Of a DNA stretch of 64,000 bases, positions 38,031 through 49,244 are shown piece after piece. The stretch covers positions 2,884,236 to 2,948,235 of the forward strand of contig OU452231.1 of assembly GCA_911728455.2 (NCBI GenBank). The letters are read 5' to 3'. Positions within the stretch are counted from its first letter, which is position 1, and each line of letters begins with the position of its first letter. The DNA is from Marthasterias glacialis. Lineage: Eukaryota > Echinodermata > Asteroidea > Forcipulatida > Asteriidae. The notes under the pieces are model-generated. The model worked only from the letters and a program-made list of their open reading frames with translations, was not told the origin of the DNA and made no database searches. The position numbers were made by a program, and so were the translations under genes.

Positions 38031-38357
38031 TGCAGTTCACCAAATACTCAAAGAGGCATGACACAAGTGAGTTTCGGTGGTGTCTGAATGAAACCAAACC
38101 ACATGCACTTAAATGCGAATACCAGCGAAAACTTCTGTCGATGGGATCACATGATGCATCACATGACTTGCAAAGTACCACATTAAAAATAACCATATTA
38201 AAAGCTTGTTGAAAGAGTCTGGATACAAGACTGGTACCTGTCCAGTTGCGTTGACGAAAACAAGTCCGAAGGCCTTTTTAAATGATGATAAATTGCAGTT
38301 GCACGATAATCACAGATTTGATTGTGTAATCCCATACAGGGAAGTAGGCGTGTATAC
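38031..38357. promoter_or_regulatory. Shared divergent promoter, aminopeptidase / FAHD2
   Basis: Only 327 bp separate the two start codons on opposite strands, so core promoters and 5' UTRs must overlap or abut. Two TCACATGA E-box octamers lie at 38147-38154 and 38159-38166, forming a near-symmetric block that MITF/TFE/USF-type bHLH-ZIP factors could bind. No TATA box stands out. No transcript start can be seen from sequence alone. Confidence 0.6.
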
Positions 38358-41300
38358 ATGAGCCTCACACGCCGTCTCTTTTCAGCTGTGTTCCAGCTGC
38401 GAAAACACCCCTTAGGTGCGCCGATTGCTAGGTTTACACCGGTCAGACTTTTCTCAATTTCAGCGCAAGTTAACATGAGATTGGTGCAATTCAAAAAGGA
38501 GGGCGGTGGAGCAGTGAGGGTGGGCGCAGAGGTCTTTAAGGATGGTGATGTCTTTGATCTCAGCGAAGGGGATTCTAATATCCCAGGAGATATGAAGAGT
38601 TTTTTGGAAGGCGGGATTGATGTTTTGAATGCAGCTAAGAAGTAAATTTTTTCAGTTACTGATTTCAATTTTGACTTATTTAATATTATTATAAAAGTTG
38701 ACTTAGGCCTATTTATTTATTTTGCCAGTTTATATCCAGATCATTCATAGCATTCACGGTCATCCAAAAAACATCGGATGTAAGTCAAATTTGCAAAGTA
38801 CACTACATGTTTGTTTTTTCAGTTGAAATGCTGTTGGAAATAAATGTACAAATTTAGAGGCTTTATTTAATTTGTCACAGTGTGGCGTAGCCAGCATCTT
38901 TTTTGAAGGGGGGCAGCAGCGTAGCCAAGGCCCGGGGGCACGTGCCACCTAGGTGCACCCCATTGAAAAATGTAGATACATGTGTTTCATGAAAAAAACA
39001 TGGCACCTGGGCCCCCCCCCCCAACCGAAATGCAATGCCCCTCCCCCCCTTTGAAAAAATCCTGGCTTCGCTGCTGAAGGGGGGCACAGTTTGTAGTCTC
39101 TGTTAAAATTTTCTAATTACAGCAAATTTTACACTGCCAGAGGCTGAGAGGGCAGGGTAAGGAGGGGCAAAATGTACGAAGGAGGGGGGGGGCAGCTTCC
39201 CCCTCCCCCCTGTTGCTATGCCACTGATTTGTGAGTTTCATTTTTTTCCAGTTCATTTATCTTAAGTCTTTTGTGTAATTTACAGAGTCATATCATCAGG
39301 CCAGCATGTTTTAAAAAGAGACACAATCTCCCTTCTCGCGCCAATAAACAACCCAGATAAAGTTGTCTGTCTCGGAATGAACTACCGAGAACACTGCCTT
39401 GAGCAAAACGTCCCCTTTCCTACCGAGCCAATATTCTTCAGCAAGTTTGCTAGTACCATCATTGCATCAGGGGATGACATCATCTATCCAGAGGTAACAA
39501 CTGCCTTGGACTGGGAGGTGGAACTAGTTATCGTCATCGGCAAAGATGGTAAAAACATTGAGGTACGAAAGGGTAGGCTGTATACTTTAGGGGTTTTAGG
39601 TTAGTAGTGATTTCACTGATTAATTGCACAGTAAGGAAACAAAAGCACAATGATAAAAACAATGAATAAAACATAGACAGACCTACATTAAGAAAAGGTA
39701 GCACCCCTGAAGGATTTAAAAAAAAAAGTAAACTTAATTATTAGCAGGTTGATCTCCTGATGCTACAATTTTAGGAAAAAGACAAACATAGGCCTCAAGG
39801 GCATTTAATGTAGAATATAGGTTTGAGAAAAACGTGCAATATGTAAAAATATAAAATCACATAAAAACAATGTAAAAATATAAAGTTTCAACATTTTTTA
39901 AAAGCACAAAAAGCACATTAAAAATTAAATGCGGTTAAAATAATAAGAATGGAAAAAGCACTGAGTTATTTGGAATAAAAAAACTCTTAGCATTAGCAAG
40001 GCAAGGAAGCTAAACAGGTTGGGTCAAGGGATTTACCCGGCCAGGGGCTAAGAAGTGTTTTCTAAGTGAATTTGTGAAGGAAGATAAACCATAGATAATA
40101 GATTTGGGCATTGTATAAATATTTATTGACTTCCTTGACTGTACCCTTTAATTTAATATTCCTATAAAAATCTTTTCCTCATTTTTTGTTTACTCTTCAG
40201 GAGTCTGAAGCCATGGATCATGTGATTGGTTACACAGTGGCCCATGATGTCAGTGCGAGAGACTGGCAAATGAAGAGAAATGGCGGACAATGGCTGATTG
40301 GGAAAACAATGGACACATTCTGTCCTCTTGGGCCAGCAATTGTTACAAAGGATGAAATATCAGGTAAACCAGTGGTGACAAGAAACCCCAAATCCCCCTT
40401 TTGCAGAACTGATATTGAGAACAAAATTTACAAATCTACAGAATTATGTCAGACTTTATGTATTATTGTTATCAAATTAATCTCACGAGGTCAACCTTTT
40501 CCATGAGTAAGGAAAACTTTATATGATTAAATGTTTTTCTTATTAATGGCAGATCCACATAATTTAGGAATTCGGTGCAGAGTGAACGGTGTCACAGTCC
40601 AGAATAGCAACACAAATGAGCTGATATTTAACACAATGAAAACCATTGCATTCCTGTCAAGGTTGGTTCTTTTTTCATTTTGTTTTTCCATCCTTTAAAG
40701 TATAGAATAATTTCTAAGAAGATCAGTTATTCAGCACATTTGTCAATGAATTGCCAAAATTGATGATGACTTCCGTTTATTACAGGCTTATTACATTGCG
40801 GGCTGGTGACCTTATTCTAACAGGGACACCTTCAGGTGTTGGGGTCTTTAGGAAACCAGAACCAGTCTATCTGAAGGTGAGCATATTTTATTAGGTTATT
40901 TGTATTTAACCTTCATCCTGTTCCAATGGGAGGCTTTCAGACGGTCCTTTTTAACAGTTCTCACCAGTAGTATGCATGCTCAGAAGTACGTGTGCAATAC
41001 TGAGCATGTGCACACACCCTCAGAACTGTCAAAAAGGACCTTGTGTCTGCTGCCGCCAGCGTCTCAAAAGTCTCCCATTGGTGGGTGGCATTATTATTAA
41101 CTGGAATAGTTTCCTAATTAGTTTTCCAGTTATAAAGGGTATAAAGGTGTGATGAAGAGGTTTTTAACTATTGTTTAAAACCGATGAGGGGCCTGGTGGC
41201 CGATAATTGCCCGAGCCGAAGGCGAGGGCAATTATCGGCCACCAGGACCCTAGGAGGTTTTAAACAATAGTTAAAAACCGATTCAGCACACCTTTATTCC

Positions 41301-43135
41301 CATTCATAAATGCCTTTCTGTCAAAAACATGCAGAAATCTTCAAAAATTGGGAACAAATCTGACGGTTTACACTCAGCTCACCTCGATTCTGTGTTAAAT
41401 TTCTATCCATATTTACGGGCCATATCCTTGAACGAATGTCGATCTTATTTCTGCCTCTGATAATCATTGGGAATCACATGTCACTAAATGAGAACCAGAC
41501 TAAACATCTTCTAGTCTGCAGCTTTTATGGGCACGTGAAGCCCTCTCGGCCATTCAGAAACCCAAAAGCTGGAAACGCGTACACTTCTTATTCTGATTCA
41601 GGGGCCATATTTTACGTTCGCGTTTATATCACCCGTTTAAACATGGCCACGTGATGCCCTCTCGGCCAATCAGAATGGATAAACTGTCTCAGTAATTTAT
41701 GAATATCAAACTTAATTCTTCAAAGTGTTTCCATAATTCATCATTGAAGTGGGGCTCTAACGAGTTTTTATAAAACAAGTTATTACATTATTGTAAGTAG
41801 ACATCACAGATATCGATTAATATTTTTTTTACATTAAAAAAGAAATATTTAGCGCTGGGAAATACCGTCTGAAAATGTACTCTTTCGAGCGGCCTTTTCA
41901 AACGAAAGTCAAAACGGCTCACAGCGGTAATTTTATACTAATGATATGCATATGACCCCTTGACGTCACTGTATCCCACACACACTTTCTGGACTGCATG
42001 CACCGTTGTCCGTGTACGCATGGAGGAAGGAATGTCTTCCTTCCTCCATGGTGTACGTTTACACACAAATTAACACATTTTTCCTCTAGTTTTCGCGGTT
42101 TTTTCATCCCCGCCAACCTTGGGTAAAACATTTGTGGTTACAGATGAGATCGACGACTTGACTAAGTTCTGTTTATAAATAATGTACGATCACATTCACG
42201 CCGTTTACCAGTCGGTGTTCATGAGACGATCTACATCTTCACCGTGAGGAGGAGCGTTTGCGGCTTCCTGGGCGTCCCTTGGCTCCGCTTTGCCAGCCGG
42301 GGTCGTCGGCTCTTTTTTAGCGACAAGGTTCAACACCGCAAACAACCACCTCTGGACCAGACACTCCTCGGGTCCCTTCAAGTTCACCCACATCGTGTCG
42401 TTGAGCCCCACCAACTTCTTCCAAATCGCTGGACGACCGACTCAGAAGAGTCGCCGACGTTTACTGTGTTATTTCGCATTTTGTACAATGAGAATGTTCT
42501 GTACACAGACGTGTTGGTTGTACATGTACAATACAGTACCCGTCCAATCGATCGTGTACTGAACCAAATACAAGCCAACTTACCCACAAAATTAGGCTTA
42601 ACAAAACCCCCAAATTCCTTGTAATAAACAATGTAAATCGCTCCCTGGTTATGTGTGTGTTGACTTGTAAGTTCAAAAGTCAAATTCACTGCCGTTTTGT
42701 TTTTAAATCTTGAGTTTCGTGAACCTATTTGGGTAACCTCCATACACAAGCAATGAACCAAAATCAACCGGGGATACAGTGACGTCATGAGTCGTTCGTC
42801 ACGTTGTTTGCGTGACCTTGCGTTTTTCTGATTTTGTGCTGCGAGTGTTTGGGAGAAAAATGTTTTTTCCCGCTATTTCATGGTGAGGCTAGGGATTCGT
42901 ATTATACATTTTTAATTCCTTAGGACTTCAGCTATAAGATATATGATGGAAGTCTTTGCTTAAAACCGTTAGAGCCCCATTTTAATATTGAAACGGCAAT
43001 GGGAATGAAATGTGTTCAGTACTAATCAAAGTTTGATCTTTTTAAATCTCGCCTTTCTTAATTTCTTTCCAGCGAGGAGATGTGGTTGAATGCGAAATTG
43101 ATGAGATTGGGACCATCACTAACAAGGTTGTGTAA
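38358..43135 (+). CDS. FAHD2: Fumarylacetoacetate hydrolase domain-containing protein 2-like
   Basis: Spliced gene, 6 coding exons: 38358-38641, 39286-39562, 40201-40363, 40553-40661, 40786-40876, 43073-43135. All introns are GT/AG with matching phases; product 328 aa (human FAHD2A is 314). FAH-superfamily proteins bind a divalent metal and act on carbon-carbon bonds next to a carbonyl; the FAHD2 substrate is unsettled. The N-terminus ([20 protein letters not shown]) is basic and Ser/Arg-rich like a mitochondrial presequence. The FAH fold shows as [16 protein letters not shown] (121-136), metal-ligand region [13 protein letters not shown] (E172, E174), [14 protein letters not shown] (D203), and GTPSGVGVF (291-299). 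ATG 38358 was chosen because the frame upstream has no other ATG. Introns 1 and 5 carry repeats. Identification is firm. Confidence 0.95.
38880..39235. mobile_element. Foldback/MITE-like element in FAHD2 intron 1
   Basis: GTGGCGTAGCCAGCATCTTTT and GAAGGGGGGCAGC recur inverted as CCCCCCTTTGAAAAAATCCTG with GGCTTCGCTGC, and again near 39180-39230 as GGGGGGGGCAGC..GCTATGCCAC. C- and G-runs dominate; non-coding. Confidence 0.65.
41130..41760. mobile_element. Non-autonomous foldback element in FAHD2 intron 5
   Basis: Strong hairpin at 41140-41300: AAAGGTGTGATGAAGAGGTT, TTTTTAACTATTGTTTAAAA and GGTGGCCGATAATTGCCC at the left pair with GGGCAATTATCGGCCACC, TTTTAAACAATAGTTAAAAA at the right, loop GAGCCGAAGGCGA. 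The tail shares CACGTGATGCCCTCTCGGCC and CAATCAGAATGGATAAACTG with the 31.2-32.1 kb element. Confidence 0.75.
42205..42441 (-). CDS. Unidentified protein-like open segment in FAHD2 intron
   Basis: On the minus strand, after a possible acceptor (GGTCGTCCAG), an open stretch of about 78 codons reads [38 protein letters not shown] and ends [12 protein letters not shown] before a stop at 42205. Composition is locally GC-richer and amino-acid use is less random than in neighbouring frames. No start codon or further exon is evident and I do not recognise the protein. The overlapping plus-strand frames (42244-42624) are an alternative reading. It could be a last exon, a retrocopy fragment or chance. 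Confidence 0.25.
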   Translation of the reverse strand, partial: VGRPAIWKKLVGLNDTMWVNLKGPEECLVQRWLFAVLNLVAKKEPTTPAGKAEPRDAQEAANAPPHGEDVDRLMNTDW

Positions 43136-43562
43136 CTGAAGTTCTCATGGAATAGCCGTCAAGTAAACGTTTTTCAGAAACTACACAAGTGAAGGTTGTA
43201 CGCATTATGATGTATCAAATATAAAATCTCTACTTTCAGCACTATTTACTCATACAAAACAAAATGGGTGTTTGTTTTCATTTCACTACAACCAACTGTT
43301 TGCTTGCATTTCAGTTGACTTATTTTTTTGCTTTTGTGAGTGGAATTTGAATGACGTCTTAAAGGTACAATTACTTGACTATCAACGAATGAATTCTATA
43401 GACAATCGTGTCACAATACCAAAATAGTTTCAGTCAATAGTTTCATACGAATTAACACTTGTGATCAATTAGGTTACTGTACCAGACATTCAAATGTACT
43501 TGTGCTAAACTTGAACGTAGTGAGCTCTCAATTGTGATCAAATATATGTTCAAGGTCAAATG

Positions 43563-43894
43563 TATGATTGGTACTGGTATTAGCTGATAGAGCAGTGTTC
43601 TTACTTTGTTTGAAAAAAAACCCTGAAAATTTGGGCTCAATATGTCGTTCGAGTCAGGGAGAAAAAAAAAACAAAAAAACAAAACACGTCAGCACTTTTC
43701 AGCCTAAAAACACATTGACCTTAATTTGGATTGTTACAACCAAAATTAAAGTCGGGGTCTTCAGATTCTATTTTCTTGACTTTGGCGGTATTTCAGGCAA
43801 ATATTTCTATGGAAGATTGGTACTGGTATGAACTTCATAATCAGCTTTCAGACTGATACTAATTTAAAAACAACTGGATGAGTACCAATCATGT
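43563..43894. mobile_element. MITE-like element, TACAGGATTGGT TIR, copy 4
   Basis: Left end TATGATTGGTACTGGTATTAGC, right end ACCAATCATGTA; interior collinear with copies 1-3 but more diverged. Sits about 430 bp past the FAHD2 stop codon. Confidence 0.8.
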
Positions 43895-44594
43895 ATTCCT
43901 TCAACATTTATAATTCTGTCTGAGATTAATGGTATTGAGTCCATTTTTAGATGCAAAATGCACAGTACAGGTAACAAGAAGTAAAGAATTATCATAAAGC
44001 TGCTGCGGTTTCTTGAAATGAAACGGCTATTTTTATTCTTAAAATGTAAAAAAAAAAAACTTAGTTGTGTAAAAAGTTAAATCACTTGGTTGCACAGAAT
44101 GGCAATGCCAGCTATCTTGCATGATGTGACGTCACCTGGCAGGGGCAAAAACCCCAAAGAAAACTAAAAGTGAATGTTGACATTAATTTCATTTTGATCA
44201 CAAAATGTTCTCGAAATTTTGCAGAGTTTCAGTATTTTAAACGAAAACTGCCATTAATCATTTATATTGTTTTGATCATTATTCTTTTGATAATGAAACA
44301 ACTAAAAGATGAAAGTATTCTTATGAAGTTTATCATAACTCAAAGTAATTGACATTGCTTAATCATACAACTCCGCCTTCCATTCAATCAAACCTTGGCC
44401 GGTTTCTCTAGTTATCACCTTTAGACAAGTTATTAAGGAGTCATTAATAATCATCAATTAGATCGACACTTGTATTAATTTTGTATGAAGCACACCATCA
44501 GTAAACTGATGTGGGTTTATTTTGCAGCCAACACCGATAACTGTCCCTCAAGAAACAACATCACCAGGTCGGAGGGTCACCATGCTGTGAAAGG

Positions 44595-44977
44595 AACTCT
44601 CTTAATGTAAAAGAGTGGAAACATCACTCTCTTGCCCGAGTGGTGGTGTAATGTTCACTCTTTTGAGAGTGCAATTCATTCTAGTTTGCTCTTTAAGAGT
44701 GAAATTTGAGTGAAGTTCACTCTGAATCGAGTGAAAAAGAAAATATTTCTGCTCTAAAAAGAGTAGTCCCCCATACCACTCTTTTAAAAGAGCCATATGG
44801 CGGACAAGTCTTTTTAGAGTGGAAACATTTTCTTTTTCTCTCGATTCAGAGTGAAGTTCACTCAAATTTCACTCTAAAAGAGCAAACTAGAGATAATAAT
44901 TGCACTCTAAAAAGAATGAAAATTACACCACCACTCAGGCAAGAGAGTGATGTTTCACTCTTTTACATTAAGAGAGA
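44595..44977. mobile_element. Large near-perfect palindromic foldback element, 383 bp
   Basis: CTCTCTTAATGTAAAAGAGTG at the left end mirrors CACTCTTTTACATTAAGAGAG at the right. The arms continue for about 180 bp each (GCACTCTTTTGAGAGTG-like, AGTTTGCTCTTTAAGAGTG, AGTGAAGTTCACTCTGAATC / GATTCAGAGTGAAGTTCACT). The centre lies near 44785 around CCATACCACTCTTTTAAAAG. A decayed relative is at 55892-56140, sharing GAGCCATATGGCGGACAA. It can give frames on both strands with related peptides, which are artefacts of the palindrome. Confidence 0.88.
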
Positions 44978-45006
44978 AAGATAAAAGATTGGCAGGTGTC
45001 ACTCTT

Positions 45007-45048
45007 TGTATATATATATATTTATATATATTTATATATATATATATT
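45007..45048. repeat. (TA)n simple repeat
   Basis: TATATATATATTTATATATA-type run just beyond the palindromic element. Confidence 0.9.
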
Positions 45049-46192
45049 AGAGTAATCTTTACAAAATCAACCTTTCTAATATGAAATTGTTTTAATCAGA
45101 TGTAAACACTTTTCGCGGTTTATTTTGTTTTCAATTGTTCATCTCTCTGAATATTTTGCCCAAAGGTTTGCCCTCTTTAATAATAAAAAAAAATACAACA
45201 ACCCAAAAAACTGCACTGCTGATAATTGATTATCTGAAAAACAGAACAACTTGTGAAATGAGTGGCCTTTTCCGACGTTGATTTCTTTCTAGCATTATGT
45301 GACTGAATATTACCTTGATATAAATGGGAGACGATGCTGCTCGCTTTGAAAATGTATTTTCTTAGTGTTGCTTTCTTACCTTATTTGACCATTTATTTTA
45401 AGTGGGTTATCTAGTTTATACAGATCTAAATTATAAAGAAAATATGTGATTTGTAAAAAAAAAAACAATAATAAAATTTAGATCGGAGTGACATGAATCG
45501 TTTGTTTTTGTTTATACGCATAATACAAGTTTGGTTATCAACCCGTGTTATGATACTATAAGAGGTACTTATAAGAGTAACGAATACAATGTGCATAATG
45601 CCAATAATGTTTGAAGTGTTGTTGTAATTATATGACGCTGAATTATGAAGATTAGTGAACGTTGGCACTGATGTAAGTATCGGTGATGTAAATTACAACG
45701 ATTAGAACATCATTTATGAAGATGTTAAACCGAATAGTTCATGAGAATGCCAAGTACACAAACTATTATATGTAATAGATGGCAAAAACACAAATGAATA
45801 CATACTGTTTATGAGTTGTTTTAAACCTAAGAGTATTATCAAGGGAAATTAACTGTGCACATCATTATATTTCAACAAAAAAAAAAAAAAAAATTAAATC
45901 TGCACTTCATCGTCACGTGAGAAACAAACAGAGTACTTGCAATGATATATTACAGGGGCTGTGTCGTCATGATTATAGCAGCCATGTGTGGCTGTGCGCT
46001 TTTCAGAAGAATTCTGTTAAATTATGAAACAAGAGATGTGATTTAAATTAATGCCACACCATACTACTTTAAATAAAGGGGCTGATTAACTAATTCATCG
46101 CTTAACGAAAGTATAATTGACTGTTTTCGAACTCACTCTGTGTCACGGCCTATCTCTTTACACGTATTTTTTCACCAGCTGTACGACGTCAT

Positions 46193-46250
46193 ACCCGATA
46201 GGGGGTCACGTGACCGCATGTAAACATTGTCGCTCAATCGGTCTATAGGT
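46193..46250. repeat. Solo arm of the 18.3-kb foldback family
   Basis: GGTCACGTGACCGCATGTAAA followed by CATTGTCGCTCAATCGGTCTAT matches the right arm of 18326-18628. No opposite arm is visible nearby. Confidence 0.65.
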
Positions 46251-46349
46251 ATCCTATAAACTCCAAATTTGGTACAATTGTAAATTTCAGAAATTTAAAA
46301 CACATTACAAAGTATTAATTAAACAGTTTTTCCCCTTTTTCTTTTTTTT

Positions 46350-46560
46350 ACTCATACACAGGAGTATACTCATTACTTTCCCGAGTCCTGTGAAAAACAA
46401 AAATCACAGGCATACTCCGCTGGTTGGATTCGAACCCACGACCCGCCATTTTAGAGCAAATATCTTACCAACTATATAGACTACCAAGATTGTCCGGTAT
46501 AGCTAGAGGCAGTTCGATTCCTTAGCATCGGGTACTGCAACCATTATAAACTGTTGAAAT
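46350..46560 (-). mobile_element. tRNA-like SINE fragment
   Basis: Minus strand shows TAGTTGGTAAGATA (box A-like) and GGGTTCGAATCCAACC (box B) about 55 bp apart. The sequence does not fold into a full tRNA cloverleaf with proper acceptor stem. The block ACTTTCCCGAGTCCTGTGAAA has a weak relative at 24955-24985. Confidence 0.55.
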
Positions 46561-46727
46561 CAACTTTCTTTTTCGAATACGCCCCGCCCCCGCCCAGCCC
46601 GAAAAAAAAAATAAAAGGAATACATAACATCATATTTGTATTTAACTTAGCTCATAATTAAACGGAGAGTCTTAATTCATTTGAATCTATAGTGACAGTG
46701 AGGTTGTAGAAAGCCGTTGTTTAGTGG

Positions 46728-46940
46728 CTCTTAACCGATATACAAGAGGCTGTTCGCCCAATAACAACTGCCGTTTCAACTGCATCGTAAACACATTGAG
46801 TCACGTGGTTCCCAGGGTAATTGATAACAGCGTTTAGACCAACAATGTTTGTTAACAATGGTAATTGGCTACAGAGGGAGAAAAGTATGTCAAAACACTA
46901 CCCGGTTCTATCGAAGGAGGATGGTGATTGGCACTTTAGT
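46728..46940. repeat. ~210-bp duplicated segment, copy 1
   Basis: ACAAGAGGCTGTTCGCCCAA, ACTGCCGTTTCAAC, GTCACGTGGTTCCCAG and GGATGGTGATTGG recur in the same order at 58970-59180. The two copies sit near the live methyltransferase and near its decayed duplicate, so they may have been carried by the same duplication, although the order relative to the exons is not conserved. Confidence 0.75.
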
Positions 46941-47487
46941 TGATATAAAACATCAACGTTTGTTCACTCGTGTCCCCTAACAAATTAATGAATGGATGGT
47001 ATAACAGTAACTTTACCATTACCAGTAAATACACTAAATTTGACAAAATGAATGGATGCTATTTTTTTTTTTTGACAGTGCCTCAACATCATTCCAGAAA
47101 TTGTTCACAGCTGTATAGACAGGCTTGAGTCAGCAGAGATAAGGTCAATCACATCACCATCTTGACCTAGTTCTACACCCCGTTTAAATGCGTTGTAATC
47201 TTGGGACTGAACCACTCTCGTCCTCAAAATACCTCACTGTGAAATAAAAGAAACTTGAGTTGATTGATCTAGGCCTATATCAAAAGAAATAGGAAAAACT
47301 TGATCTTGCAGCTCTGTACACAAATTTACTAAAACACCTTTGGGTATTGGTATTATATTTTAAACTAAATTTTGTACTGTAAAAGTCTAACTCAATACAG
47401 CCTCCTTAAAGGACCTTGAACATCGAAACAAGTGCATAAAAAGCGTATCATTGTCTGTATACAGACAACTAGGAAGTCCGTGGAGTC

Positions 47488-47489
<2 letters not shown>

Positions 47490-47570
<81 letters not shown>

Positions 47571-47600
47571 TATTTATTTATTGATTTATTTATTTATTTT
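47490..47600. repeat. (TTGA)n / (TTTA)n microsatellite
   Basis: About 21 tandem TTGA units followed by TTTA-type units, just downstream of the methyltransferase 3' end. Confidence 0.95.
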
Positions 47601-47692
47601 TAGTTCTCTTTAAAGTCCGTTTTTCCGAGGGCTACTTCTACCCTGTAGGCCCTGCCTGCAACGGTGATAGTCGGTTTCGACATTATATTCCT

Positions 47693-49236
47693 CTACGTTG
47701 ATTTTTCTGCATGCATAACCATGACCCAGTGTTGGACTGAGATATTTTCAGTCAGGCCACCGAGTTTTGATTGGTAGCGAGGTTGGGTCCAGACCCACAG
47801 ATCCTCCAGACATTCCTCTCGTTCCTCCTCGGGAATCTTTGAGATTTGCTCCATTGTTGTTTTAATCAACACTGTCAAGAAAAACAAAATAAAAACAAAC
47901 TTCACTCAACATTTAAAGGTTTATGTATCAAACTTCAATGTGTTTACCCTGTAGGGCAAAACGAAAAAAAGGCCCGCTGTAAAGACACTATAAGGACTTA
48001 TGACTTACGCTTCATTTGCTTCTCAGATAAGTCTATGACGTGTTCCTGAACTTCACAATGGGGATTTGCCCAACCACATGATCGGAGTACATCCTCAGTG
48101 GCTGGTTCAGATTCACTCCACAATCGTATTGGATTTTCATAACCCTAACAAACATGAATCAAAAAAATTACAAAATGAAGCACGGCATTTCTAACATTTT
48201 GGGGGTAAAGAGCATGAATTTTTACTATCGGAGAAATTTGTAACAATTAAAGGTTCATTTTTCAAAAGTTGCACTTGAAATTGCATCTTTTACTGAAGTT
48301 TTTGACCAACTAATGCAAGCATTATATGCAAGTGACGCTAAATGTTGACTTTTCACTTCATGATGCACTGCAAAAAGCGGGCTCTTCTATCTTCCGCAGT
48401 TTGTCAGAATCGCTCATTATTAAAAGAAAACAAGTTTGTTTTGTTTCCATCATTGTCTTCATATACTTGCAAAAATTGTTTTATTTCACTTGCATCTTAA
48501 AAAACGTTCGTGGATTTATTTAATTATACCATTTCGTCTTGGCGAAACATGCTTTCTCTTTTGTATTAAAAAAAAAATGATGCAATGATCAATTCAGTGC
48601 TCATAAATTATTGTGCATAATATATTAAAATAACCAGTGAAAATCTGTATACACACCTTTACGTATTTACCCCATTTAATATGGTCTTCCAAGAACCGAT
48701 CCGCCTCAAATGGTAAAAAGTTGTCATCCTTGTTGTCCATGATGATTAAACCTTCCCCTCCTGGTTTCAGACAATCACAGATGCTCCTGAAAGCCTTGAT
48801 GACGTCAGGAACCCAATGGAGAACATGGAAGCATACAACTTTGTCAAACTTCCCGCGCAGGTCAGGATTGTCACCGACGGTCTGTGCATCTTCCAGAAGA
48901 TATGTGATGTTTGGGGCTGAGTTGTTTTTCAAAGCAAAGTCCAACATTTCTTTCGACGAATCAATTCCTGTATGAATCAAGATTATTAGACGCATCATCT
49001 TGGGATACGAACATATGGTACCTGGACTAAATGATCCTTAGACTATATTTCTACAACCGACCTGTGACTTTGCCGACTTTGAGTGCCGTTAGTTTGGTAT
49101 CTTCGCCGGTACCGCATCCGACGTCAAGCACGGTATCCTCGGGTGAAAGTGCCAGCTTTTTCTTGTTGTGTGTTATGGATGTATGTTGAAGGACCCTGGC
49201 TTCTCCACAGTAATCACTGCTTGCAGAAAAATTCAT
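47693..49236 (-). CDS. JHAMT-like SAM-dependent methyltransferase
   Basis: Spliced gene, 4 coding exons on the minus strand: 49236-49062, 48967-48657, 48144-48009, 47871-47693; GT/AG junctions, phases agree, 266 aa. It is a class I (Rossmann-fold) methyltransferase: SAM-binding motif I TVLDVGCGTGEDT (35-47), acidic end of strand 2 in VTGIDSSKEML (D61), motif FDKVVCFHVLHWVPDV (99-114) and GGEGLIIMDNKDD. Size and arrangement match proteins annotated juvenile hormone acid O-methyltransferase-like in marine invertebrates. Such animals lack juvenile hormone, so the true acceptor is unknown. An acceptor (TCTCGTAG) lies 6 bases before the ATG, so a non-coding 5' exon exists further upstream. Decayed copies of exons 1, 3 and 4 lie at 56.3, 58.7 and 57.9 kb. 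Confidence 0.92.
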
Positions 49237-49244
49237 CTTGGTCT

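Larger units (their letters stand above)
43136..47692. other. Intergenic region between FAHD2 and methyltransferase
   Basis: Both flanking genes end towards this interval (convergent). It holds MITE copy 4, the large palindrome, a tRNA-like SINE fragment and simple repeats, listed separately. Otherwise AT-rich; no exon was recognised. Confidence 0.6.

Noticed and set aside
38322-38357. Upstream extension of the FAHD2 frame
   Set aside because: The extension has no ATG; the first ATG in frame is at 38358 and gives a sensible mitochondrial-type N-terminus.
44602-44984. Related peptides on both strands
   Set aside because: A palindrome yields the same translation from either strand; no gene.
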